NCBI GenBank assembly: GCA_017456145.1
Contig: JAFTJZ010000039.1
Span: 1-64,000, forward strand
Direction of reading: 5' to 3'
Source: Clostridia bacterium
GTDB lineage: Bacteria; Bacillota; Clostridia; Oscillospirales; CAG-272
Length of the DNA: 64,000 nt
Shown: in pieces, positions 8,471 through 15,967 of the stretch
Position numbering within the stretch: the stretch's first letter is position 1
Layout of the letters: every line of letters starts with the position of its first letter
Position numbers and translations under genes: made by a program
The notes under the pieces: generated by a model
Database searches by the model: none
What the model was told of the DNA's origin: nothing
The model's input: the letters and a program-made list of their open reading frames with translations, nothing else

Positions 8471-9187
8471 GTGAAAAGCCATGGTTTATTTATGTATTGT
8501 ATGAAATGCGGCGTAGAGCTTGCCGCCAGTGAACGCACCTGTCCGCTTTGCGGTACTGCTGCGTACCATCCCGAGTTGCCCGCCCCTGACGGCGCTCCTA
8601 CCTACCCGCCCCGTTATCCCGAGCGCAGACACATCAACCGTCATGCCCCTTTGTATCTGATCTCCTTGCTGGCGGTTATGATCGGGATCCAGCTGATCGT
8701 TCTGGATATCCGCACCGGTGCAGGACTTTCGTGGTCGTACTATGCCACGGGCGGCTTGATTCTCGGGTATCTTTATGTCGTTTTGCCGCTGTGGTTCCGT
8801 CGTCCGAATCCCGTAATTTTTGTCCCCTGCGATTTTGCCGCAACCATATTGTACGTGCTCGGCATCAATATCCTTACGGGCGGCGACTGGTTTATGAGCT
8901 TTGCGTTTCCCGTGGTGGGAGGTTTCGGACTTTTGACCACGACCGTCCTTGCGCTGTGTCGCTATGTGCGGCGGGGATATTTCTTTATCTGGGGCGGTGC
9001 TGTCCTTGCCCTGGGCGGCTATCTGGTTTTGCTGGAAATGTTCATTCACATTACCTTTTCTCCCGCGCACACCATCTTCTGGTCGTTTTATCCGCTGGTC
9101 GGCTGCATCCTGTTCGGCGCATTCTTGCTCCTTGCGGGAATCTGTCGCCCTTTGAGAGAAGCATTGGCAAAGAAATTCTTCTTGTAA
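8471..9187 (+). CDS. Zinc-ribbon polytopic membrane protein (DUF6320-like)
   Basis: This protein has 238 residues. An N-terminal zinc ribbon (CMKCG, then CPLCG 14 residues on) is followed by a Pro-rich linker and about six transmembrane helices that fill the rest of the chain. In Clostridia, membrane proteins of this build are commonly encoded beside acyltransferase-hydrolase fusions, as here, and the DUF6320 assignment rests on that remembered pairing. GTG at 8471 is used because GAAAGGAAGG lies just upstream; an ATG at 8492, directly before the ribbon, is the alternative. It probably acts with the upstream fusion enzyme, perhaps presenting a lipid or glycan substrate, but that role is inferred only from position. 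Confidence 0.7.
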   Translation: MKSHGLFMYCMKCGVELAASERTCPLCGTAAYHPELPAPDGAPTYPPRYPERRHINRHAPLYLISLLAVMIGIQLIVLDIRTGAGLSWSYYATGGLILGYLYVVLPLWFRRPNPVIFVPCDFAATILYVLGINILTGGDWFMSFAFPVVGGFGLLTTTVLALCRYVRRGYFFIWGGAVLALGGYLVLLEMFIHITFSPAHTIFWSFYPLVGCILFGAFLLLAGICRPLREALAKKFFL

Positions 9188-9200
9188 TTACATCATCAAA

Positions 9201-9246
9201 GCAAAAGGAGTACCCGCTGTATATGGTGCTCCTTTTGATTTTTTTC
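9201..9246 (+). terminator. Rho-independent terminator
   Basis: AAAAGGAGTACC pairs with GGTGCTCCTTTT (one G-T pair) and is followed by GATTTTTTTC. It closes the esterase-acyltransferase operon. Confidence 0.75.
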
Positions 9247-9247
9247 A

Positions 9248-9780
9248 GTGACGCGTATCCGCCGAATACCACGAAATCGCAGAAAATCTTTACCTGCCCT
9301 TCCTTTTGTACGTTTCCGTTTGGCTTCGGTATAGCCGAAACATCGTTTTCTTTGACGCATGTCAAAGAAATGAGCAAAAAGCAAAACAAGTTCAGAAAGT
9401 TACGTTCACACAATCTTTATTCAGTTAAAATTTTCGCAGATTTCAAATTCGGGATTCTGTCTTTCATCCCGTCAGCATGACCAAGTTTTTCGTCGTGGCT
9501 TTCCCACGACGGAAAGCGAGGTCTCGGAGCCGTTTCAGCCGCGTGCGCATCAGCGGTCGCAAGACCGCGTTAGCACGCGAAGGAGGGGATACGTAAGGGG
9601 CTCGCCCCTTGCGCGCGTTTTCTTTGGTTCGTTTCTTTGACGCGTTTCAAAGAAATGAACCATAAACAAAGCAAGGTTAGAACGTTGTACTCGCACAACC
9701 CTGATTCAACCTGTGCCTCCCGTAAACCGCAGACCGCTCAACAGCGTTCTCAATGGCGAATGCCGCTAAAATGCATCCCC
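9248..9780. repeat. Gene-free repeat-rich spacer with paired hairpins
   Basis: No credible gene is visible on either strand. Two diverged copies of a unit of about 85 bases occur. Each opens with a hairpin (9347-9370, TTTCTTTGAC-GCAT-GTCAAAGAAA; 9632-9655, TTTCTTTGA ... TCAAAGAAA) and continues into a similar tail (GTTCAGAAAGTTACGTTCAC compared with GGTTAGAACGTTGTACTCGC). Between them are a GTCGTGG/CCACGAC hairpin (about 9492) and a nested stem CGCGTGC ... GCGGTC-GCAA-GACCGC ... GCACGCG (about 9540-9580). Confidence 0.5.
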
Positions 9781-12483
9781 TCACTGCGCCAGCAGCCGAT
9801 ATTTTCCCGAGCCCAGTCGAATGTGATACACCGTGTCTTCAATGGGATAATTTGCAATACGATCGTTGAGAAACAGCGTTTCGGTGCCACCGGGAAGAAC
9901 AGGAAGATAAATGTCTGCGACCGTGTTTGCCGGAATGGTCACCTCCGCCTCGTATGCCTCGCTGTTCTGTCCGAGCGAGACGCGAATGGTTCCCTTGACG
10001 GTCGGAACACGAATGGAGGCGTAGGATAGATCCCCGATCCTGGGACGAATCTCAAAGGTGCGGAATCCCGGTGCCGTCGGACGAATACCAAACATACACC
10101 GTGTGATCAGCGACGCGGGTGCCGAGCCCCACGGGTGCGAGAAGGTCATGTTGCTTTTTTCCTCTACGTACCAAGCCTCAGGAGCAATGGTAATGTCCTT
10201 GGCGGCGAGTGAGGCCGCCCAGGAATGAACCCCCGCTGTGGTGCCGTCGTCGGCAAGCAGCGCCGTGGCGTAGTTGCCAAAGCCCGCACCATACAGAGCC
10301 TCCATCAAAAAGTACGCGCCGTAAACGCTGGTGCGGATGTCACCCTGCCCGACGATGTAGCGCCCACAGGCATCTGCGATGCTGTGCGGCTCGCATACTC
10401 CCGCATAAAGAGGGAAAACCGTTGCGTGCTGGGCATAATGCTCAATGGGAGTGCCGTCCTCATAAAGACCATCGCGGAATGCGCCCGCCTCCTCGTTGTA
10501 TAAATAAGTCAGCATCGCACTCTGCAGCGCATCCTTGGCGGCGCGCCAATCTCTGCGGTCGTTCTCTTTGCCAAGCTCCTTGGCAATATACTCCATGTCA
10601 GAGAGAACGGCATAATAAAAGGCGTTGTATACCGTGTTGAAATGTGCGTTTTGCGTGTCGTAGCCGTCGCGGGAATCCATCGGCCAATCCACAAGAATTG
10701 CGTCCATTCCGTGCTGGTTTGCCGTGCGGCGCGGCATCAGCCCCGTAGAGGGATCGGGCGTCTCGCGGGTGAGAATCGTACGCAGACGTGGGTAGGTCTC
10801 CTTGATCAACGCGCGGTTGCCCGTATACAGATAATCCAGCAGGATGGCGCGGATGGTGGTCAATTCGTATTCTGCAGGCCAGGTGCGGTGGGTCAGCAGA
10901 TAGCGCGCCGAAAAACGGGGGAGCATACCCGGCAGCTCAAAGGTGTACGCCGAGAGCATATTGATCAGTAGATCGCCCTCGTAAGCAGCGCGCTCGCGGC
11001 TCTGGGAGTCGACGTACAGATCCTGATTGGTGGCGCAGATGGCGTATTTGAAGGTGTCATACAGCTCGCAGAGCGTGTCGTTGACACAGGTGAAGGAGGA
11101 CAGCTCCTCGTCAAATTCCCGCCGAAGCGCAATGCCGTTGACATTCTGTACCGTGAGCGGGACGGGGCAATCGATGATCTCGATGTAACGGTAGGTCATC
11201 ATGCCGTAGTTTTCCATGACGGGAACGTCGGGGCTGCACAGCCAGCGCTCGGTATAGACGTTGCTTGTGCGCATACGGTATTTGACGCTACCGTCCTCGT
11301 TGAGCTCCTCGCCGTAGCGCAGCGTGATCTCACATTCGGTCGGTACGTTGATGGCCAGCTGCAGCCCGCCGACGATCTCTCGCCCAAGGTCGACCAAAAG
11401 GATTCCGCTGTCCCGCTCGGTCACGCTGACGGCGGGGCAGCTGTGGCGCTCCACGTTCTCGCCGGGGAAGGGCGCCAGCGGATGCTGCGCGGACTTTCTG
11501 ACAACAGCAGAAAAGGCAGAGGCGTCGTAGCGGGGCATATCATATCCGTACGGGAAACGGGAGGCATCGATGTTCTGGGCTGCGGCAACGTAGTAGTTCG
11601 TGCCGATGGAATTGCTGCCGCGGAAAATACCGCGACCACTCATACCCATAAAGTCCTCGGCGTCTCTGCCGGTGTTGAGAACGATGCGCTTGGTTCCGTT
11701 TTTATAATAAAGAGTCAGCTGGCACAGGAAGGACTGCTCTGCTTGCGTGTAACACAGCGCGCCCAGAGCATTGCTGCCGGCTTGAATGCTGTCTGTGACG
11801 TCATAGGTGTGGTAATATTGCAGCTCGCGTCCCTGCTCATCTCGATCAAAGCGAGCGGGACCCAAGCCGACAAAGCATCCGTTGAGAAAAACATGATAGA
11901 CAAACTGCCGCGCGGGCTCGGGAGAGGCGGCGGTGACACTCAGAATGGCTTTTTCAATGCGATCTGTCATGGGACATTCAAACTCGGTGCGCAGAAAAGC
12001 AAAATCGTCCCCGTTGGTTTTCGGTAACTCTTCCGATGATGTCTCGCGGGCGCACCAGATGCCGTCTGTGGATTCCCATTCCTCACCGACGGCCGTGGTG
12101 AAGGGCTGCCATTCGGACATACGGCTCTCCAGCCCGTTTTTGTTACGGGTGCGAACCGACCAATAATACAGCTCATTATCCTTGAGGACGGAATCAAGAC
12201 CGGCGATGTGAACGTCGCTGTTTTCATCGGAAGCGATCCAACCGGTGTCCAGCAGATAATCCTCCTCAAAGGAGGCCTGACGATCTGCGATGCAGATGCG
12301 GTAGCCCGTTTGGATCTCCTCGGTACTGCTCTCTGCAACACGCATACGCCAGGAGAAGGACGGGTCTGCGGTGGGTAGACCAAGCGGTGTGGAAAGCAGA
12401 TTGATCCGCAGACGATCGGGGGCGGCAAGTGTCGGCGCAGTCTGCGCGGGGGCTGTGATCTTAGCGGTGGGAGCTTGTTGCAT
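9781..12483 (-). CDS. GH78 alpha-L-rhamnosidase
   Basis: This 900-residue protein hydrolyses terminal alpha-L-rhamnosides. The order is that of GH78: an N-terminal fibronectin-like domain (W-R-M ... Y-x-I ... W-x-V-R-T-R-N, about 25-135), beta-sandwich domains, an (alpha/alpha)6 barrel with the catalytic block DSQSRERAAYEGD (about 492-505), and a C-terminal beta-sandwich after SHPWGSAP. There is no signal peptide, so it acts on imported oligosaccharides in the cytoplasm. The start is set by AAAGGAGG at the usual distance. It has its own promoter. Together with a second GH78-like gene at 55265 and the aldolase-type microcompartment, it points to use of rhamnose-containing glycans. Confidence 0.9.
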   Translation of the reverse strand: MQQAPTAKITAPAQTAPTLAAPDRLRINLLSTPLGLPTADPSFSWRMRVAESSTEEIQTGYRICIADRQASFEEDYLLDTGWIASDENSDVHIAGLDSVLKDNELYYWSVRTRNKNGLESRMSEWQPFTTAVGEEWESTDGIWCARETSSEELPKTNGDDFAFLRTEFECPMTDRIEKAILSVTAASPEPARQFVYHVFLNGCFVGLGPARFDRDEQGRELQYYHTYDVTDSIQAGSNALGALCYTQAEQSFLCQLTLYYKNGTKRIVLNTGRDAEDFMGMSGRGIFRGSNSIGTNYYVAAAQNIDASRFPYGYDMPRYDASAFSAVVRKSAQHPLAPFPGENVERHSCPAVSVTERDSGILLVDLGREIVGGLQLAINVPTECEITLRYGEELNEDGSVKYRMRTSNVYTERWLCSPDVPVMENYGMMTYRYIEIIDCPVPLTVQNVNGIALRREFDEELSSFTCVNDTLCELYDTFKYAICATNQDLYVDSQSRERAAYEGDLLINMLSAYTFELPGMLPRFSARYLLTHRTWPAEYELTTIRAILLDYLYTGNRALIKETYPRLRTILTRETPDPSTGLMPRRTANQHGMDAILVDWPMDSRDGYDTQNAHFNTVYNAFYYAVLSDMEYIAKELGKENDRRDWRAAKDALQSAMLTYLYNEEAGAFRDGLYEDGTPIEHYAQHATVFPLYAGVCEPHSIADACGRYIVGQGDIRTSVYGAYFLMEALYGAGFGNYATALLADDGTTAGVHSWAASLAAKDITIAPEAWYVEEKSNMTFSHPWGSAPASLITRCMFGIRPTAPGFRTFEIRPRIGDLSYASIRVPTVKGTIRVSLGQNSEAYEAEVTIPANTVADIYLPVLPGGTETLFLNDRIANYPIEDTVYHIRLGSGKYRLLAQ

Positions 12484-12548
12484 GGTGAATCCTCCTTTGG
12501 AGCGCGCATCGATGTACGCGTACAGCACGGATCGCTGATAATGATGAT

Positions 12549-12577
12549 ATTGTATGACATTTTTTCGTTTTTGTCAA
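12549..12577 (-). promoter_or_regulatory. Sigma-A promoter for the GH78 gene
   Basis: Read on the minus strand, TTGACA (12577-12572), a 17-base spacer and TACAAT (12554-12549) lie 66 bases upstream of the rhamnosidase start. Confidence 0.8.
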
Positions 12578-12669
12578 GCCCCATGCCGTAAAAAATCGGA
12601 AATCGGGTATCAATGCGGCAATGTTTTGAATTTTTTTGGGAAAAATCCGATCTTTTTTCAAAAAAGGGG

Positions 12670-12698
12670 TTGCAAAATTCGAAGAGTTGGTGTATAAT
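12670..12698 (+). promoter_or_regulatory. Sigma-A promoter for tRNA-Val
   Basis: TTGCAA (12670-12675), 17 bases, then TATAAT (12693-12698), ending 13 bases before the mature tRNA 5' end. Confidence 0.8.
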
Positions 12699-12711
12699 AA
12701 TATAGTCGTTC

Positions 12712-12788
12712 GGAGGCATAGCTCAGTTGGTCAGAGCGTTCGGTTCACATCCGAGAGGTCATAGGTTCGAGCCCTATTGTCTCCACCA
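12712..12788 (+). tRNA. tRNA-Val (anticodon CAC)
   Basis: A full cloverleaf can be drawn. The acceptor arm is GGAGGCA with TGTCTCC (one G-T pair). The D stem is GCTC/GAGC, and the anticodon stem is TTCGG/CCGAG with loop TTCACAT, giving anticodon CAC for the valine codon GUG. The T arm is ATAGG-TTCGAGC-CCTAT, and CCA is encoded at 12786-12788. It has its own promoter and a very strong terminator immediately 3' of it. Confidence 0.9.
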
Positions 12789-13085
12789 AACACAAAAGCC
12801 ACCCCGATGGGGTGGCTTTTGTGTTTGATCGAAAATATGCGGCGAAGAAGCTCGCAAATTGCATGCAATTTGCAGCGTTTGCGAGAAGTCACTGCAGTTG
12901 CATCCGTACAGTGGCGCAAACGCGAGGTTCAGAGCCCTATTGTCTCCACCAAACACAAAAGCCACCCCGATGGGGTGACTTTTGTGTTTGATTGAAAATA
13001 TGCGGCGAAGAAGCTCGCAAATTGCATGCAATTTGCAGCGTTTGCGAGAAGTCACTGCAGTTGCATCCGTACAGTGGCGCAAACG
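12769..13085 (+). repeat. 163-bp tandem repeat carrying the tRNA-Val 3' end and its terminator
   Basis: Copy 1 (12769-12931) runs from inside the T loop of tRNA-Val through the terminator, a perfect 20-bp palindrome (GCAAATTGCATGCAATTTGC) and the tail CAGTGGCGCAAACG. Copy 2 (12932-13085) repeats this with only a few substitutions. The second copy holds only the last 20 or so bases of the tRNA, so it is not a second gene. No protein-coding gene is present here. Confidence 0.85.
12788..12826 (+). terminator. Perfect 18-bp terminator stem after tRNA-Val
   Basis: The arms at 12788-12805 and 12809-12826 are exact reverse complements around a GAT loop. The descending arm ends TTTTGTGTTT. It is duplicated with one change in the following tandem repeat. 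Confidence 0.8.
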
Positions 13086-13115
13086 AAAAAACCTACTGTC
13101 GGCTTTTTTATGCAG

Positions 13116-13140
13116 GGGCTGCGCGAATGGCGCAGCCCAT
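13116..13140 (+). terminator. Hairpin before the beta-helix cluster
   Basis: GGGCTGCGC and GCGCAGCCC form a 9-bp stem with a GAATG loop, followed by ATAAAAACTC. There is no T-run, so this is a weak terminator or only a structural element. Confidence 0.4.
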
Positions 13141-13229
13141 AAAAACTCTACGAGAGGAAAGATGGCGTTTCAAAGTTAAACCTGTGAGCACATCTTTCAA
13201 ACGATATGAAACATATTCCGAATTCGCCC

Positions 13230-13258
13230 TTGACTTTCCTATGATTTTATTGTATAAT
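13230..13258 (+). promoter_or_regulatory. Sigma-A promoter for the beta-helix lipoprotein operon
   Basis: TTGACT (13230-13235), 17 bases and TATAAT (13253-13258), 75 bases before the first lipoprotein start. Confidence 0.8.
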
Positions 13259-13332
13259 GATGGTATAAGGAGAGGTGTACCCTTTTGGGCGCTGCACTCC
13301 CGACCACTCGCGAAAGGATTGGTTATTAAAAG

Positions 13333-15903
13333 ATGAAAAAACAAATGTTTTGGCGGATGCTCCTGCTTATGCTGTGCACGACGTTTCTTCTGTGCGGTCT
13401 TATGGGCTGTACGGATGGCGACGATACGGCGGATGGCGATGGTGGCGAGGATCTTCCCGCCGACGAGGTGCTGACCTTGATGGATGAGGCAACGCTGACG
13501 GGGATTTATTCCGTGGTGCGCGGCGACGAGAACGCCGAGCAACGCGTGATCGATGCGGCAAGCAATCTGCGCCTGCGTCTGATTGATTTCTATGGCGCCG
13601 AGGAGTGGAATATTACCACCGACTGGGAGCTGAACCCCGACGAGGCGGCGATCGCGGCAAGATATGAAATTCTGGTCGGTCAGACCAATCGCCCCGAGAG
13701 TGCAGAGGTGTTAGCAACGCTGGGTGCGGATCAGTATGCCATTCGTGCCATCAATAACAAGCTGGTCATCATCGGTGTGGATGACAAACGCACGATCATG
13801 GCGGTGAATGCATTCATCGATACTTACCTTTGCGAGGATGCGCCTGCCGTGCCGAAGAGCCTTGACGTGCTGACCACGGCGGTCTATACCACCCAGAGCA
13901 CCGCGGACGGTCCCATCATCGTCAACACGACCTACACCAATGAGGACGTGGTCATTGCAGATATCTATCTTTCGGAGGATGAATACAGTGTAGACCCCTC
14001 GGGGCAGTCCGACAGCTCAAGTGCCATTCAGAACGCGCTCAACGAGTGTCACAAGAATGGCGGCGGTACGGTTTTCCTCCCCGCGGGTACATACAGGATC
14101 ACCAAGAATATTACCGTCCCCGCCTTTGTCTGCCTGCGCGGAGACTGGCAGGATCCCGATGAGGGCAACGAATACGGCACGGTTATTTTAGCCGACGTCA
14201 AGAGCAAGTCCTCGACGGAGGAGGGCCTCTTTATCCTGAGCGGCTCGGCGGGCGTTTACGGGGTAACGGTGTATTATCCGGAGCAATCCGTGGACAATCC
14301 CAAGCCCTATCCTGCGACCTTCTTTGTTCGTGAGAACACCAACCAAGGCTTTATGGCCTCCACGGTCAAGAACGTTACGGTGGTCAACGGCTATGAGGGG
14401 ATCCGTACCCACAGAACCATCAACCACGAGCAGCTGACGGTGGAGAACTTCAAGGCGACCTGCCTGTCGGTCGGTCTGTATCTGACCAACTCCTCCGACG
14501 TGGGAACCTGCACCAATATCGTAGTGTCTCCCGACTACTGGGCTCCCTTTGCTAAGGCTAAGGGCTACACTGCGCCCGACCAGAGCAAGCTGACCGCCTA
14601 TACCCGTGCCAACGCAGCGGGCTTTATGATCGGAGACCTGGAGTGGACGGAATTTATCCACGTCACCGTCACCGATTGTAAGTACGGCATTCATATCATC
14701 GACGGCGAGCGTATCAGCTTTGCAGGCAGCTTTTACGATACGGTCATCATGGACTGTGACGTTGCCCTGCAGGCGGACGACATGGATGCCCGCTGGGGTA
14801 TGCAGATCTCCAACAGCTATCTGGTTGGCAGCGAATACGCCATTATTAACAATTCCAATGCCGTGATCAAGACGGCGGGTACGACGGCAAAGGGCGGTCT
14901 GAAGGGCACCGTGCTGGTCGATACCGACAATCTCAGTGAATACAAGATCGACACGGGCGTGACCTACCAAAAGCCCGTGGAAAAGCTGTACACCGATCCC
15001 ACCATCGACAAGACGGGCAAGGAGGATATCTCCTCCAAGCTGCAAGCGCTGCTGGACGAGGCGGGTAAGACGGGCGGCGTGGTATATCTGCCCGCGGGCA
15101 CCTATCTGCTGGCAAAGCCCGTCACCGTTCCCACGGGCGTCGAGCTGCGCGGCTGCTCCTCTCTGCCCACGCGCGAGCAGAGCGGCATGAGCCGGGGAAC
15201 CATGATCCACGTGACGCACGGACTTGGCGGCGATGAGGACGATACGGCGGCGGTGACGCTGTCGGCATCATCGGGTGTCAACGGCATCCGATTCCAGTAT
15301 TGGGATAACAACGGTGCCAAGCGCGAGACGGCGTACGTCGTGCGCGGCAACGGTGCGGGTGTTTACGCCGTCAACTGTGAGATGATGGCGGCGGGGCGCG
15401 GCATTGATTTTTACGGCTGCGACAACCACCTGATCAAAAAGCTGACTACATTCTGTTATATCAACGACATCCGCGTGGGCGGAGAAAACGGCTACATTGT
15501 CGGAATGCTGCACAACGCGACGGTCATCATGCGGCACGGTCTGTCCGGCGCTACCTACCCCACGACCGAGGGCTACGCGAGCGAGAACCATGTAGCACGT
15601 GATTATAACACCACCATCATCGTTGAGGACGCCAAGAACCAGAAGATCTTCAATTCCTTTGCCTACGGCGTACGCCATTTGATCCACAACGTCGATAGCG
15701 AAGGTACGCTGGCGGTCAACGTCGGCGCGGACAACATCGGAGACGCGACTCCCCAGCTTTTGCTGGAGGGCGGCTCCTTCACCGGTGTCAATATCTTGCG
15801 CTATAACGGTGTCTCCTGCGAATATACCGACGGCACGACGGTGCGTCTGTATTCGCGTCTTGCCATCAACGAGCGACGCGAGGAGACGCTGATCGTGAAA
15901 TAA
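13333..15903 (+). CDS. Lipoprotein with two pectate-lyase-like beta-helix domains (paralog 1)
   Basis: This is an exported lipoprotein of 856 residues with signal peptide and lipobox LMGC (Cys 26), followed by an Asp-rich linker. Residues about 55-180 form an N-terminal domain containing G-Q-T-N-R. Two right-handed beta-helix segments of the pectate-lyase-3 type follow. Each opens with a D-x-[ST]-x-x-[IL]-Q-x-[AL]-L helix and the GGxVxLPAGTY hairpin (near 219 and 566). This fold usually binds or cleaves acidic or deoxysugar-rich polysaccharides, but I cannot point to catalytic residues. It is first of three paralogs transcribed together, downstream of GH78, which suits pectin or rhamnogalacturonan binding or cleavage at the cell surface. 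Confidence 0.8.
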   Translation: MKKQMFWRMLLLMLCTTFLLCGLMGCTDGDDTADGDGGEDLPADEVLTLMDEATLTGIYSVVRGDENAEQRVIDAASNLRLRLIDFYGAEEWNITTDWELNPDEAAIAARYEILVGQTNRPESAEVLATLGADQYAIRAINNKLVIIGVDDKRTIMAVNAFIDTYLCEDAPAVPKSLDVLTTAVYTTQSTADGPIIVNTTYTNEDVVIADIYLSEDEYSVDPSGQSDSSSAIQNALNECHKNGGGTVFLPAGTYRITKNITVPAFVCLRGDWQDPDEGNEYGTVILADVKSKSSTEEGLFILSGSAGVYGVTVYYPEQSVDNPKPYPATFFVRENTNQGFMASTVKNVTVVNGYEGIRTHRTINHEQLTVENFKATCLSVGLYLTNSSDVGTCTNIVVSPDYWAPFAKAKGYTAPDQSKLTAYTRANAAGFMIGDLEWTEFIHVTVTDCKYGIHIIDGERISFAGSFYDTVIMDCDVALQADDMDARWGMQISNSYLVGSEYAIINNSNAVIKTAGTTAKGGLKGTVLVDTDNLSEYKIDTGVTYQKPVEKLYTDPTIDKTGKEDISSKLQALLDEAGKTGGVVYLPAGTYLLAKPVTVPTGVELRGCSSLPTREQSGMSRGTMIHVTHGLGGDEDDTAAVTLSASSGVNGIRFQYWDNNGAKRETAYVVRGNGAGVYAVNCEMMAAGRGIDFYGCDNHLIKKLTTFCYINDIRVGGENGYIVGMLHNATVIMRHGLSGATYPTTEGYASENHVARDYNTTIIVEDAKNQKIFNSFAYGVRHLIHNVDSEGTLAVNVGADNIGDATPQLLLEGGSFTGVNILRYNGVSCEYTDGTTVRLYSRLAINERREETLIVK

Positions 15904-15967
15904 TCCGCTACCCGAAGGAAAACGTTTCAGAATACACATAAGTTTATCACTAAGAGAGGTAAAAAAC

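Noticed and set aside
12932-12951. Second tRNA gene
   Set aside because: Only the last bases of the T arm and acceptor arm are present; no D or anticodon arm exists.
12774-13082. Repeated small protein on the minus strand after tRNA-Val
   Set aside because: It is translation of the 163-bp tandem repeat, tRNA end and terminator.
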